Positions 35,543 to 44,991 of a stretch of 64,000 nt of DNA are shown here, one piece after another. Position numbers and translations under genes: made by a program. Within the stretch, counting starts at the first letter, position 1, and each line of letters opens with the position of its first letter. The notes beneath the pieces are model-generated. The model worked only from the letters and a program-made list of their open reading frames with translations. It was not told the DNA's origin and did not search any database. The stretch is from contig JACPFF010000030.1 in the NCBI GenBank assembly GCA_016183065.1, forward strand, positions 1-64,000, in the 5' to 3' direction. The stretch is from Deltaproteobacteria bacterium. GTDB lineage: Bacteria; UBA10199; GCA-002796325; JACPFF01.

Positions 35543-35854
35543 CTATTCTGTTTTGCGTTCCGCTTTGACACCCTCGATCTGTTCGCGCAGATCATTTTCA
35601 ATAATCGCGTTGAGTTTCTCTTGGTCTTCGGGCGTCACACCCTCTTCGATCTTCTTGCTGGCCACGCGGAGCAGGGCCGCCATCCACGTGCGCAAATCCT
35701 TCGTCCCCTCGGTCCAGAGGTCGGAGCGGAAAAACTCGTCGGCATATACCCGCGCCGGCTTGCCATGGATGTCGATGTATCCACTCGCGGCGTACAGTAT
35801 CGCGCCGAAGATCGCCAGATAGATGAGCCGCTTGAACCATCGCCAGAGAAACAT
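35543..35854 (-). CDS. Small membrane-anchored unknown protein
   Basis: The ATG at 35854 gives 103 residues beginning MFLWRWFKRLIYLAIFGAIL, a single N-terminal membrane anchor with positive residues on the cytoplasmic side; an earlier start at 35911 adds a Cys-rich stretch with no support. The remaining 75 residues are charged and helical and probably periplasmic. It ends just before the Cys-rich small gene. No family recognised. Confidence 0.65.
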   Translation of the reverse strand: MFLWRWFKRLIYLAIFGAILYAASGYIDIHGKPARVYADEFFRSDLWTEGTKDLRTWMAALLRVASKKIEEGVTPEDQEKLNAIIENDLREQIEGVKAERKTE

Positions 35855-36014
35855 GGCCGGGAAGCTACACAAGCCCGGGGCACACGTCAATGCGTCCGTC
35901 ACGAGGGCCACTTTGGGTACCTATGATACTCATTGTGTTACGCGCCCTTTGGTAAGTGGCAACATGGCCCATCACGGAACGTGATGGGCCATATCCAGGG
36001 CATCGGCGCTCGTC

Positions 36015-37373
36015 TCACAGCACATTTGCCAATAAGCGGAACAGGGAGGAAACCATGTAGAGCGGCACGGAGAGGAGGCGATAGGTGATCTTTGGGGAGA
36101 GAATATGTAATGCATCCAACTGCAAGGGCCCGTCATAGATCCGGATGGCGATTGGCGCCTGATGTCCAACCATGAACTGATGAAGGGAAAATAATGTCTT
36201 CCCTCTCCCCGCTTTTACCTCGACCGGTAAAAGATACGATCGGTACGGCAACAAATAGTCCACTTCCGCCGTTGCCCCCCTGTTTTCTCTCTGCCAGTAA
36301 AAAAGTTCCGGATGCCTGTGACCACTCAAGAGCGCAATAAGCTCCTGACCGACGAATTGCTCCGCGAAACCACCTTTGTAAATGACGCTATAATTCGCGC
36401 TCTCGATAATCTCCGTAGAGATACGATTGGCATTTTGCACGAGTCCCAGATCCAAAAACAGAAGCTTTGGTTGCGTCTTTTTGAAAGGGCGTAAGGGAAA
36501 GCTCACGCTTTGCACACGATCGACACGGAGCAGGAGCATTGCCCTCTGCAATAATTTCAGCGCAATGCTGGCGTCTCTTCCCCTTATTGCACCGCACAAC
36601 CTGGAGAGATTGATCCGCTCCCCTACACATCTCGGCACCTCGCGAAAAATGGCATCGAGATTGTCAATATTGACCCGCTTGGAATATTTCTTAAAATCGT
36701 CCCGATACGTCTCCAAAATGGACTCTTTGACCAATTCAGAGGCTCGATAATGTCCCGTTTCAAAAAAACGGAGAGCGGCCTCGGGCATCCCCCCCACCAA
36801 CAAATACTCTTTCAGAATTTTTCTGGCCTCGTCATGGATCACTGTGGAAAGGCCCTGGTGAATCGTTGCATGCTGCAGCGCTTCGGCAAGCCGATCATGT
36901 CCGCCTCCATGCAAAAATTCTATAAACGACAACGGAAACACGTAATGAAAATCCACGCGACCCACCGGGAACGATAATTGTTCCCTCTCAAGGACGAATT
37001 CAAGGAGTGACCCCGCCGCGATGACGTGATGCCCTGGCAGATCTTCATAAAAAAATCGGAGTTTGGCGATTGCCGGCGGATATTCCTGAATTTCATCTAT
37101 GAATATGAGCGTCTTTCCTTCTTGGATCGGCGTGTTTTTTATGATCTCCAGTTCGCGGACGATCTCAGCGGGTTCAGCCCTGTCGAAGAGTGCCTTGAGC
37201 CGAGGTTCTTTCTCCAGATTCACCACGACAAGATGGTCATACTCGGTTTTGCCAAATTCCTCCACAAGGCGGCTCTTGCCCGTCTGTCTTGCCCCCCTCA
37301 AAATCAGGGGTTTTCGACCTTTCCTCACCTTCCATTCCTTTAAGACCAGATCACTGTTACGATGGATATACAT
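36015..37373 (-). CDS. AAA_14/DUF4143 family ATPase (first of two)
   Basis: A 452-residue ATPase of the widespread AAA_14 plus DUF4143 group. Walker A is GARQTGKS, Walker B is LIFIDEIQEYP, and the sensor region reads VIAAGSLLEF. The C-terminal nuclease-like DUF4143 domain contains FAEQFVGQELIALL, EVDYLLPY and PVEVKAG, the last two matching an E-V-D...E-V-K restriction-fold pattern. These proteins are often found singly or in clusters in accessory regions; their role is not established. The region is AT-richer than the core operons. Confidence 0.87.
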   Translation of the reverse strand: MYIHRNSDLVLKEWKVRKGRKPLILRGARQTGKSRLVEEFGKTEYDHLVVVNLEKEPRLKALFDRAEPAEIVRELEIIKNTPIQEGKTLIFIDEIQEYPPAIAKLRFFYEDLPGHHVIAAGSLLEFVLEREQLSFPVGRVDFHYVFPLSFIEFLHGGGHDRLAEALQHATIHQGLSTVIHDEARKILKEYLLVGGMPEAALRFFETGHYRASELVKESILETYRDDFKKYSKRVNIDNLDAIFREVPRCVGERINLSRLCGAIRGRDASIALKLLQRAMLLLRVDRVQSVSFPLRPFKKTQPKLLFLDLGLVQNANRISTEIIESANYSVIYKGGFAEQFVGQELIALLSGHRHPELFYWQRENRGATAEVDYLLPYRSYLLPVEVKAGRGKTLFSLHQFMVGHQAPIAIRIYDGPLQLDALHILSPKITYRLLSVPLYMVSSLFRLLANVL

Positions 37374-37578
37374 AACTATTTGATATTACCATATTATCTT
37401 GTTTAATGTCACATTAAACGTCATAGAATACTATTACCTATACAGATCATGTGTAATAAAACATAGGATCAAATGCAAGTGAATTGTCCTAAAATCTTTA
37501 CATCACCACATGCCGGAGATCTGAAATACCCTCAAATCACCCACTCAGTTTGAAGATGAACCAGTTTTTCAATCTCCT

Positions 37579-39075
37579 TTACGGGGTGGTTCTTTGATGC
37601 CTGATGGCCCATTTCCAAAATGGAATCAGTTTGATTTCTTTTCCCTTCTCCGAGAAACGTTCTTCGGTATCCCGCGTAATAATCATTGATTTGGAAAGAC
37701 TGAGTTCTTCCATCGCTTCACAGAGTCCGCCGATTTCACGTTTTCGTGTGGTCCGATCTCCTGGATCGACGGACACCTGAATGAGGTCTCTTTCTTTTTT
37801 GTTACGAATGACAAAAAAATCAATTTCCCGACTCGATCTGGTTTTATAATAATATATTTCATTCACATCATCCCGACGAAGCTCCACATAAACCAGATTC
37901 TCCAAAAGGGCCCCTTCTCTTTCGGCCAAACCCAAAACAGATGCCTGCGAAAGACCAACATCCACACAATATAATTTTCTGTAATTGACCTGCTGAACTC
38001 TTAGCGAATTGGAAAATATCGGAACAGTAAAAAAAGCATACGCATCCTCAATGTAGCTTAAATAAAGATGAAGGGTATCCTTGCCAACGCTGAATCCCTG
38101 AGACTTCATATCCTTGAAAAATTTGTTGACACTGAATGGACTCGAAAGATTTTGCAGTAGGTGCCGAATAAAATATTTTACAAGACTGTGATTCTTGATG
38201 TCGTGCCTTTCGATCAAGTCTTTGTACAAAATCAGGTTGATATAATCCTGGAGTGTTTTTCGCCAAATTCTTTCTGAATAGCCGATTATCTCCGGATAGC
38301 CGCCATATTTGATGTAATCATTAAATGCATGTTTGATTTCGGCTCTGCTTGAACTGGTTTCTTTTATTTCAATTATAGGGGCTCGCGCTGTGCCCGCCTT
38401 TGGAGGGTCGCCCTCCGCCGGAGGCGGACATGCCTCCCTCGGCAAAGCCGCTGGAGCCTCCCCCTCACCGCGCCTATGGCGCTGATTGAGTTGATTCCCA
38501 GCGGCTTGCCGCGTGTCATGGGTCCAGAGCTTGCCCTGGAGTTCATATCGTTGATTGTTAAGATGTATTAGAAATTCCCCAAATGAGAAGGGGAAAATCT
38601 CATAGTTGATGCATCGACCCCTCAAAGAGGTGGCTATTTCACGGCTCAACAATTTTGCCGAAGATCCTGAAACAAAAATCTGGGCTTCTTCACTATCATG
38701 AAGACGTCTTACAAATTTTTCCCATTCGCCAATATTTTGGATTTCATCCAAAAAGAGGTAAACTTTCTTTTTTTTATTCTCCGGATAGAGTTCAAAATAA
38801 CAATCCAAAATCTTTGATAATTCTTTAACCGTTATTTCGCTTAAACGATCATCTTCAAAATTTAAATAAAGAATACTCTGTTTGGGTACCCCTTTCTGAA
38901 CCAAGGTGTGCATGATTTGATACAAAAAACAGGTTTTACCAGCTCGCCTAACACCCGTTACAGTGATTATTTTATGGGGTACAATTTCATAATCAATACT
39001 GCGATGCGTGATTTGAGGGAGTATTTTTTCATGAAAATCAGCAATAATTTCTTTTAGTTGCGATGAAAATGCCAT
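37579..39075 (-). CDS. AAA_14/DUF4143 family ATPase with an inserted repeat (second of two)
   Basis: A second, distant paralogue of 498 residues. The ATG at 39075 has a perfect AGGAGG six bases upstream; the frame reaches back to 39126 without support. Walker A is GVRRAGKT, Walker B is VYLFLDEIQN, the sensor is IFVSGSSAKLL, and the DUF4143 domain shows LENLVYVELRR and EIDFFVIRNKK. Between the ATPase and the KYGGYPE helix, residues about 185-234 are foreign: WTHDTRQAAGN, then GEGEAPAALPREA and a Pro/Ala-rich stretch. These come from an inserted dispersed repeat that leaves the frame intact. Codon use and GC outside the insert are lower than in the core genes. Confidence 0.85.
   Translation of the reverse strand: MAFSSQLKEIIADFHEKILPQITHRSIDYEIVPHKIITVTGVRRAGKTCFLYQIMHTLVQKGVPKQSILYLNFEDDRLSEITVKELSKILDCYFELYPENKKKKVYLFLDEIQNIGEWEKFVRRLHDSEEAQIFVSGSSAKLLSREIATSLRGRCINYEIFPFSFGEFLIHLNNQRYELQGKLWTHDTRQAAGNQLNQRHRRGEGEAPAALPREACPPPAEGDPPKAGTARAPIIEIKETSSSRAEIKHAFNDYIKYGGYPEIIGYSERIWRKTLQDYINLILYKDLIERHDIKNHSLVKYFIRHLLQNLSSPFSVNKFFKDMKSQGFSVGKDTLHLYLSYIEDAYAFFTVPIFSNSLRVQQVNYRKLYCVDVGLSQASVLGLAEREGALLENLVYVELRRDDVNEIYYYKTRSSREIDFFVIRNKKERDLIQVSVDPGDRTTRKREIGGLCEAMEELSLSKSMIITRDTEERFSEKGKEIKLIPFWKWAIRHQRTTP
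38374..38470 (-). repeat. Dispersed GC-rich modular repeat, copy 5 (in-frame inside an ATPase)
   Basis: On the minus strand this reads GAGGGGGAGGCTCCAGCGGC, the hairpin module of the cinA copy, then a diverged middle with GCCTCCGGCGGAGGGCG and a degenerate terminus GCGCGAGCCCCTATAATTG. It stands out as very GC-rich against an AT-rich gene. The adjoining segment up to about 38525 is also foreign to the protein family and may be part of the insertion. Unlike the nadK and cinA copies it lies in the sense orientation to the gene. Confidence 0.75.
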
Positions 39076-39388
39076 TATGTCCTCCTTTAAAGGGATATAA
39101 TGACATAAATATATCCTTCTAAGCAAAGATAATTATAAAACTCCCTTTAGACTCTCAGGGTCCGCGCAAAAATACGTGATCAAAAAATCAGGGTTTCTCC
39201 CATACGTCACTCAAGGGGGTACCGGCCCGAAATGCAGAAGGTGGCGGTACGTGTTGCATCGGCGTGTTCACCGAATCCAGCGCGAAGAGAGGGGATGAAA
39301 GGACTGAGTACTAGAAAAGAGAAATGAAAGTAACCAAACACAGACTCCCATATTCCCTTAAAATGAACATACGACCTCCACCGAAAAA
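39076..39388. other. Intergenic region between the ATPase and the nucleotidyltransferase
   Basis: No gene is seen in these 313 bases. At the left end a 7-bp inverted repeat, TTATGTC at 39075-39081 and GACATAA at 39102-39108, overlaps the ATPase start codon and flanks its ribosome site, so it could be an operator or a structure that hides the start. The rest is mixed in composition with no hairpin followed by a T run. Both flanking genes point left, so a promoter for the ATPase should lie here. Confidence 0.4.
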
Positions 39389-39838
39389 CTACCCATTTTT
39401 TTCCAGAAGAGCGGCATCAATCAAATCTTGGGCCCTTCCAGCGGCGCGTTTGGCCGCAATCAAATCCGGCTTTGAAATAAAATGCATCTCAACGCCTTCA
39501 ATATCCTCGGTGACACGACGTTGCCAGGCCTCATTGAATGTGATCCCAGGAATGGACATGAGAATATCCACACGCATGGGTGGATTTCCCATCTTGTAAA
39601 AGTAGCCTTCTTTTGCAAAATCATCCTCGGAGAGATTTTTTAGCGGAGCGCCGAAATCCTTCAACGCAGAAAATACGGCACTTGCATTCTTGCTGTGAGT
39701 GGCCACCACAATATCCAGATCTTTGGTAAACCGCGGTTCAGAATACTTCATGACCGCGTAGCCACCCACAATCAGATATTCACACCGGTGCTTTTTGAAA
39801 AGATTCAACAGTTCTTTGAAATTCGGGCTCGTTAACAT
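39389..39838 (-). CDS. Nucleotidyltransferase-fold protein (AbiEii/DUF6036-like)
   Basis: A 149-residue protein with a nucleotidyltransferase core: GGYAVMKYSEPRFTKDLDI gives the G-G...D-x-D pattern, followed by a third acidic strand (MRVDILMSI) and a C-terminal helix with KPDLIAAKRAAGRAQDLID, typical of the AbiEii/DUF6036 group. Such proteins often act as toxins or are paired with small partners. It overlaps the small gene upstream by about 60 bases, and the pair probably forms a toxin-antitoxin-like or housekeeping module. Activity is inferred from the fold only. Confidence 0.82.
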   Translation of the reverse strand: MLTSPNFKELLNLFKKHRCEYLIVGGYAVMKYSEPRFTKDLDIVVATHSKNASAVFSALKDFGAPLKNLSEDDFAKEGYFYKMGNPPMRVDILMSIPGITFNEAWQRRVTEDIEGVEMHFISKPDLIAAKRAAGRAQDLIDAALLEKNG

Positions 39839-39998
39839 AATGGTACCTTAGTAGCAGATAGTCCTTAATTAATTCGGCCGCTGCATTAAAAATAGCCGCT
39901 GAGCCCTGGCGCTGCCAAAATTGCACATCAAAGGTGCGGTCATCCATGTCCAGCCGGCCATAATCTTCCGTAAATGTTTTTTTACTAACGCAATCCAT
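39780..39998 (-). CDS. Small partner of the nucleotidyltransferase
   Basis: A protein of 72 residues from the ATG at 39998; the frame opens at 40016 and neither start has a clear ribosome site. The sequence FDVQFWQRQGSAAIFNAAAELIKDYLLLRY is typical of small proteins encoded directly upstream of DUF6036-type nucleotidyltransferases. It contains no membrane or DNA-binding motif that I can name. The long overlap with the next gene points to coupled translation. Confidence 0.6.
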   Translation of the reverse strand: MDCVSKKTFTEDYGRLDMDDRTFDVQFWQRQGSAAIFNAAAELIKDYLLLRYHYVNEPEFQRTVESFQKAPV

Positions 39999-40062
39999 GA
40001 TGATACATTCGAGCACAATTTTATTTCAAATGCCATGGCTATGTTGGACACGAACAATCCCT

Positions 40063-41913
40063 TTAATCTGGATCCAGTTCCGTGATACCAAGACTGCAAC
40101 CCTTATCCGTCAAGTCCTTGAACTCCGCTGTGAGCTCCGGATCCATCGCGGGTATAAAATAGAGGGGGCAGCACGTTTGACTGGCATTAAGTGGGCAGAG
40201 ATCGTCGAGATCAGTGCTTCTATCGCCATCGGTGTCGGCATTCATGGGGTCGGTTTCCCATGGCTCTTTCTTTCCATTTAAATTCCGATCCTCACCCCAA
40301 AGAAGTGGTGGCCATAAAGATTGTAGATACAATTTACCACTCGGAGTCCATCCATCTCCCAAGCCATCGCCATCGCTGTCGGAATATGTAGGCTTGGTTT
40401 TGTTGGTGGTCGCTTTTATCCCGGTATCTTCGAGGCTATCGGCCAAGCCATCACAATCAGAATCCCAGCTTAATGGGCTGGCCCCCATAAAGTTGTCATC
40501 CCCGTCCATAAGCCCATCGCCATCGGTGTCGGGGTTGAGTGGGTCGGTATAATAACGAAAAAAACTGGGCCACTCCGTCCCCCCTTCCGGATCAGGAATA
40601 CATAGCGTTTTGTTATCCTTGCGATAAACAACCACGTTTGACCCATTACAGTAGATGAAGATTCCAGATTCCCCCAATGTTTTAACAAGAATCGCATGAA
40701 CTTCGGGAAGGCCGTCACCATCACTATCCTTATTGTTTGGGTTTAGACCCAATCCCGTCTCAACACACGTCGAAATACCATCTTTATCCGAATCATCCGT
40801 ACTATTTTTTTTGTTACACGTTTTCGCTATCATATCACTCGCATTTTTCTCATTGATCATTAAATCAGAAGAATCAATGGCATAGCTCTCGGGCTTACAA
40901 TTGGGGACCGTTGATTTTCCATCTCCAAAATGGTCGTCAATAGCGACCACGCATTTATCCCCATACTTCCCCACCGTCGCCGTGGGCAATGGGTAGGGCG
41001 ACTGCTGGACTTTTGGATCCTTCCACGCATAATCCCAGATGTCCGCCACGCCGTCGTTGTCGCCATCATCAAGTGGATTTTTACCGTCGTAGGCTTGGCA
41101 GTCTTGGGGAAGATCACAGGCCGCTCCCTCAACAGTGGCTACGGTAATCTCTGATATTGGTATCTCCACCGTCACCTTCGGATTACAAACCGCCCCAAAC
41201 TGGCTGCAATCGACATAAAACGTCGTCCACGTCGCTCCCCCCTCCGTCGCCACACAGACCTGCTCTTTGAGGATCTTTCCATCGAGGCAGTTGTCCGGCT
41301 CCGGCGGCAACCACTGGCCATCACCCACCTTGGTCTTGACCTGCCCCGGCTGAAAATAACTTTTCCCCAGATCGCTATCGTCACACTCCTGTTTGGTGAC
41401 GCACTTTCCTCCGCTGCATACTGAACCTTCGGGACATTCGATTGTTACCCACATCGGTATCTGGGAAACTCCCGATTCGCTCATCTTCGCTTTATTCGAA
41501 TCATAATTTTGGCAACTATACTCATGTACATAGGGCCCATTCTCGTATTTGCAATAATCGGTGCCAGAGTGCCAGATCTCTTCATCGATCAGCGAGGCCC
41601 CCCCTTGAGTCGCCTTTTTGACACTCTTCAAGGTCTTCCAATAGGTCGTTCCCGTTTCGGTAGAGCTGTCTTTGTCAAGATCGCAGCAGGCTACATTCGC
41701 CCCACCGCACTCGGGGGGTGGCTCCACCGTGAGGGGACGCGTCACACCCCGTGTGGCACCCGCGCCGGAGCCCGCGTATTTCCCAGACGCGGCGATCCCG
41801 GGAGGGGGCGGCGGGACCATCGATGGCGTGACTTTGGTGGCCGGGATATTGGCCGGATCGAAAGCCCAGAGAGGGGAAGCGATGAGGAGCAATGTCAACA
41901 AGAGTCTCTTCAT
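40063..41913 (-). CDS. Cys-rich secreted protein with calcium-binding TSP3-like repeats
   Basis: A 616-residue secreted protein. The signal peptide MKRLLLTLLLIASPLWA is followed by a Pro-rich stretch, a Cys-rich domain (CCDLDKD; CPEGSVCSGGKCV) and, from about residue 290, several DxDxDG repeats (DGDNDGVADIWD; DSDGDGLPEV; DTDGDGLMDGDD). The end reads DKGCSLGITELDPD, again with GCSL close to the terminus. It starts immediately after the stop of the gene at 41914-43698, so the two form a secreted pair. Likely surface-exposed; the role is unknown. Confidence 0.8.
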   Translation of the reverse strand: MKRLLLTLLLIASPLWAFDPANIPATKVTPSMVPPPPPGIAASGKYAGSGAGATRGVTRPLTVEPPPECGGANVACCDLDKDSSTETGTTYWKTLKSVKKATQGGASLIDEEIWHSGTDYCKYENGPYVHEYSCQNYDSNKAKMSESGVSQIPMWVTIECPEGSVCSGGKCVTKQECDDSDLGKSYFQPGQVKTKVGDGQWLPPEPDNCLDGKILKEQVCVATEGGATWTTFYVDCSQFGAVCNPKVTVEIPISEITVATVEGAACDLPQDCQAYDGKNPLDDGDNDGVADIWDYAWKDPKVQQSPYPLPTATVGKYGDKCVVAIDDHFGDGKSTVPNCKPESYAIDSSDLMINEKNASDMIAKTCNKKNSTDDSDKDGISTCVETGLGLNPNNKDSDGDGLPEVHAILVKTLGESGIFIYCNGSNVVVYRKDNKTLCIPDPEGGTEWPSFFRYYTDPLNPDTDGDGLMDGDDNFMGASPLSWDSDCDGLADSLEDTGIKATTNKTKPTYSDSDGDGLGDGWTPSGKLYLQSLWPPLLWGEDRNLNGKKEPWETDPMNADTDGDRSTDLDDLCPLNASQTCCPLYFIPAMDPELTAEFKDLTDKGCSLGITELDPD

Positions 41914-43698
41914 CTACCACACCCCGCACATGGTGTTCTTGTAAAGATTCGGCCATTCTTCTACATCTTCCACACATTCCGGGCAGAGATCCGCTTTTGT
42001 CGGGCAGCCCATGCTGCACGTTTTCTTTTTCCCCACCACATAGAACCAGGGTTTGGCCAACTCGCCGGGCTTTCCACTCTGCACCTCATCGGCACAGAAA
42101 TAGGTCGTCAGATAATCGGTCGTGTCGTTGCAACTTTGGTAACGCGTCACTTCACTGACAACGCCATTCGAGCTAATTTCAAAACCCTTGGCCACCTTGC
42201 CATTGTTCACCAGCGCAAATAGATCGTCGATTGCGGCCAGAGCGGGATTCCCCGACTTCAAAATCTCGCTTTGACACACTTTATCACTCAAATCGACACA
42301 GGCGCCCTTGTGGCAACCATTATTTTTCCCCTGGCAGAGGTTCCAGGACTCGGCAATTTGACCATTTTCACAGCTATATTCGAGGACGGAATCACCGTAT
42401 TCTCCACTTTTCTTGAAATCGAGTCCCGGACCTTTCGCCTTATATCGAGCCACTCCGCAGGTATCGGTTTTAACGTCGGGCGGGACTCCGCAGCCGTTTC
42501 CCTTAACAACGCCCCCCGCTTTATTAAGATCCACGCCACCATCGGAATCCTTACAATAGAGTTTTTCGACATAACAGGCCCCCTTGCAGCACCCGTCAAA
42601 TAGGGGTTCTGAATAACCAAACATCTCGACCTCTTTGGGACAGGTGTAATAGGATGGCGGCCCTCCATTTTCCTCTCCCTCAAAAATGGGAATATTTTTA
42701 TCTTGGCAATAGCTCTCCACGACACCAATCCCCTTTTCAACCTTCTGGCCGTTGGCATCGACACAATAATCGGTTTTGGCATTGAGCGCAGCCCCTGAGG
42801 AATCCTGAAGATAGGCCTTGCTGGGAGTCGCATATTTATAGTCAAAACTAAACTCCTCCCACAGAACCTCTACGGAGATACTTCCAGCACCGGCATCCTC
42901 GTCGATACATTCGCCTTTGATACAGGCCCCTGTGGCGATGTTACAGCCCTTGTCACACTTGATTTTATCCTGGAGTTTCTTTCCATCAGCGGTGCAGCCA
43001 TATTCCTTGAGCCAGAGGTCATCACTACAGGCATCCGCCTCCGTCATCGTCAAATCCCCCTTTTCCTGCGTGAATTGAATCGTACCAGGGAGATAGATGT
43101 CATTGCCCGTGTCTTTTCCATCAACAAAGGTACAGTTGCCGGTTTCCACATCACATAGGGGACATCCGGGGGAGCCACAGTTTCCCTCACAAAAAAGAGT
43201 CGTCGAGGGTGTCTCGCCACCCGGCCCCTCTCGCCCCCTGTCACCACCAATGGGATGACACTGATCATCCATCTTCACACAGGCCCCATTGAGGCACATC
43301 GTCTCCTTCGGGCAATAGACGGTGTAATGCATTGCTTTCGCAAAATTCTCGGCGAAGACGTAATCGTTGCAGGTATACTCCTCCAAAATCGATGGCTGTA
43401 GTTTCTCACAGTCGCCGATCACGGGTGAGTTCTTGCAGAAATCATTACCATGTTCGCTGGTGACGGTTCCGTCAGGATGCTTCACGTTGTAGGTAATGGT
43501 CGTGGCAACTGCCGTGTCATCGAGCAACATGCCGTCGGGATCGTAACAATAGGGGAGATCCTTCCAATAGGATGGGACACTGTCGCTCGATTGGAGGACA
43601 TTGTACCACGCGGCCAGGGCGGGATGGGGAAGAAAGAACGTCATGAGAGAGCACGGAAGTGCAACAGACCACGTCTTCATACGAATCCAAGAAAGCAT
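41914..43698 (-). CDS. Cys-rich secreted protein (594 residues)
   Basis: An N-terminal signal peptide (from MKTWSVALPCSLMTFFLPHPALA, or the six-residue longer form) leads to a protein with several dozen cysteines, many in short pairs (CPKETMCLNGACV; CKDSDGGV; CQGKNNGCHKGACVD). The recurring C-x-N/K-G-A-C-V pattern is shared with the downstream protein and suggests disulfide-rich modules. It is divergent from pilT. No enzyme family is recognised; an extracellular structural or adhesion role is inferred. Confidence 0.75.
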   Translation of the reverse strand: MLSWIRMKTWSVALPCSLMTFFLPHPALAAWYNVLQSSDSVPSYWKDLPYCYDPDGMLLDDTAVATTITYNVKHPDGTVTSEHGNDFCKNSPVIGDCEKLQPSILEEYTCNDYVFAENFAKAMHYTVYCPKETMCLNGACVKMDDQCHPIGGDRGREGPGGETPSTTLFCEGNCGSPGCPLCDVETGNCTFVDGKDTGNDIYLPGTIQFTQEKGDLTMTEADACSDDLWLKEYGCTADGKKLQDKIKCDKGCNIATGACIKGECIDEDAGAGSISVEVLWEEFSFDYKYATPSKAYLQDSSGAALNAKTDYCVDANGQKVEKGIGVVESYCQDKNIPIFEGEENGGPPSYYTCPKEVEMFGYSEPLFDGCCKGACYVEKLYCKDSDGGVDLNKAGGVVKGNGCGVPPDVKTDTCGVARYKAKGPGLDFKKSGEYGDSVLEYSCENGQIAESWNLCQGKNNGCHKGACVDLSDKVCQSEILKSGNPALAAIDDLFALVNNGKVAKGFEISSNGVVSEVTRYQSCNDTTDYLTTYFCADEVQSGKPGELAKPWFYVVGKKKTCSMGCPTKADLCPECVEDVEEWPNLYKNTMCGVW

Positions 43699-43755
43699 CG
43701 CCGATTATTGTAGCAGGAATTTTCCCCATGGTCACCCATAAATGGGTATGATATC

Positions 43756-44901
43756 ATGAATACTCTCATGGGGGCCACACTACAGCAGCTGTTGGAGATC
43801 ACCATTCGCGAGGGGGCGTCGGATTTGCACATTGGCGTGGGGCTTCCGCCGCAGATCCGTGTGGATGGGACGTTGCGGGCGGTTGACGGCGAGGCCCCGC
43901 TCACCGCGGAGCGGACCGAACACCTCTGTTCCGAAGTCTTGACCCCCGGGCAACGGGAACGGCTCCAACACGATCGGGAAGTGGATCTCTCGTTCAGTGT
44001 GGGCTCGCAGGCCCGCGTGCGTGCCAATATCTTCTGGCAACAGAACTCGCTCGCCGGGGCCTTCCGTCAGATCCCGTTCACCATTCCCACGCTCGCCGAA
44101 CTCGGATTGCCGGAGACGCTCATGCGCCTCACCGAGCGGACACGGGGATTTGTGCTGGTCACCGGACCCACGGGAAGTGGCAAGTCGACGACCCTGGCTG
44201 CCATGCTCGATCAGATCAACAAGGAGCGACATGATCATATCATCACCATCGAGGACCCGATCGAGTACCTCTACACGCAAGAGAAGTGTGTCATTCATCA
44301 ACGGGAAGTCGGCAGCGACACGCGGAGTTTTTCGCAGGCCCTGAAATATGCACTGCGCCAGGATCCGGACGTGATCCTGGTCGGTGAAATGCGGGATCTG
44401 GAGACGATTCAAAATGCGATCACCGCGTCGGAGACAGGCCACCTGGTCTTCGCCACCCTCCACACGAACAATGCGGCACAGACCATCGACCGGATCATCG
44501 ACGTCTTTCCCCCGCACCAACAACCGCAAGTGCGCACGCAGCTCTCGTTCATTTTGGAGGCGATCGTTTCACAGCAGCTGATGCCGAAGATCGGTGGTGG
44601 GCGCGTCTTGGCACAGGAGATCATGATCCCGACCTCGGCCATCCGCAATCTCATCCGCGAGAACAAGACCCACCAAATCTACTCGTCGATGCAGACGGGC
44701 CAGGAAAAAACCGGGATGGTGACCCTCAATCAATCGCTCGCCCTGCTCGTCAAAAATAAGGAGATCACCATGGAAGAGGGCCTGCGTCGCTCGACCGATC
44801 AAGAAGAATTCCGCTCGCTCGTGCAAAAAGGCCCGGCCGCTGGCCGTCCCACCGAAGCACTCCGTCAACGTCTCGAAACGCTCGGCCGCAAACGGATGTA
44901 A
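43756..44901 (+). CDS. pilT: Type IV pilus retraction ATPase PilT
   Basis: Hexameric ATPase that powers pilus retraction for twitching motility and DNA uptake. The protein has 381 residues. Walker A is GPTGSGKST, an Asp-box region contains IITIEDPIEYL, Walker B is ILVGEMRD, and the His box is ATLHTNNAAQTIDR. The family AIRNLIRENKTHQI segment is near the end. A 14-bp palindrome (ACCCATAAATGGGT) lies shortly before the start and no strong ribosome site is visible. It stands alone here; with comEC it hints at natural competence. Confidence 0.95.
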   Translation: MNTLMGATLQQLLEITIREGASDLHIGVGLPPQIRVDGTLRAVDGEAPLTAERTEHLCSEVLTPGQRERLQHDREVDLSFSVGSQARVRANIFWQQNSLAGAFRQIPFTIPTLAELGLPETLMRLTERTRGFVLVTGPTGSGKSTTLAAMLDQINKERHDHIITIEDPIEYLYTQEKCVIHQREVGSDTRSFSQALKYALRQDPDVILVGEMRDLETIQNAITASETGHLVFATLHTNNAAQTIDRIIDVFPPHQQPQVRTQLSFILEAIVSQQLMPKIGGGRVLAQEIMIPTSAIRNLIRENKTHQIYSSMQTGQEKTGMVTLNQSLALLVKNKEITMEEGLRRSTDQEEFRSLVQKGPAAGRPTEALRQRLETLGRKRM

Positions 44902-44947
44902 CAAAAAAACTCCGCAGATCACTATATATTTCAGAGAGTTACAAAGC

Positions 44948-44960
44948 GTATGACGTACCC
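44948..44960 (-). repeat. Third copy of the GGGTACGTCATAC motif, after fumC
   Basis: On the minus strand the motif follows the fumC stop by about 30 bases and is preceded by a GC stem-loop (CCGGGC/GCCCGG, 44966-44984). The extension GCTT after it is shared with the alaS copy at 4758-4770. There is no run of T residues directly after the hairpin, so an intrinsic terminator is not clear. Confidence 0.55.
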
Positions 44961-44991
44961 GGCGCCCGGGCACCGGACGCCCGGTGGGTGG

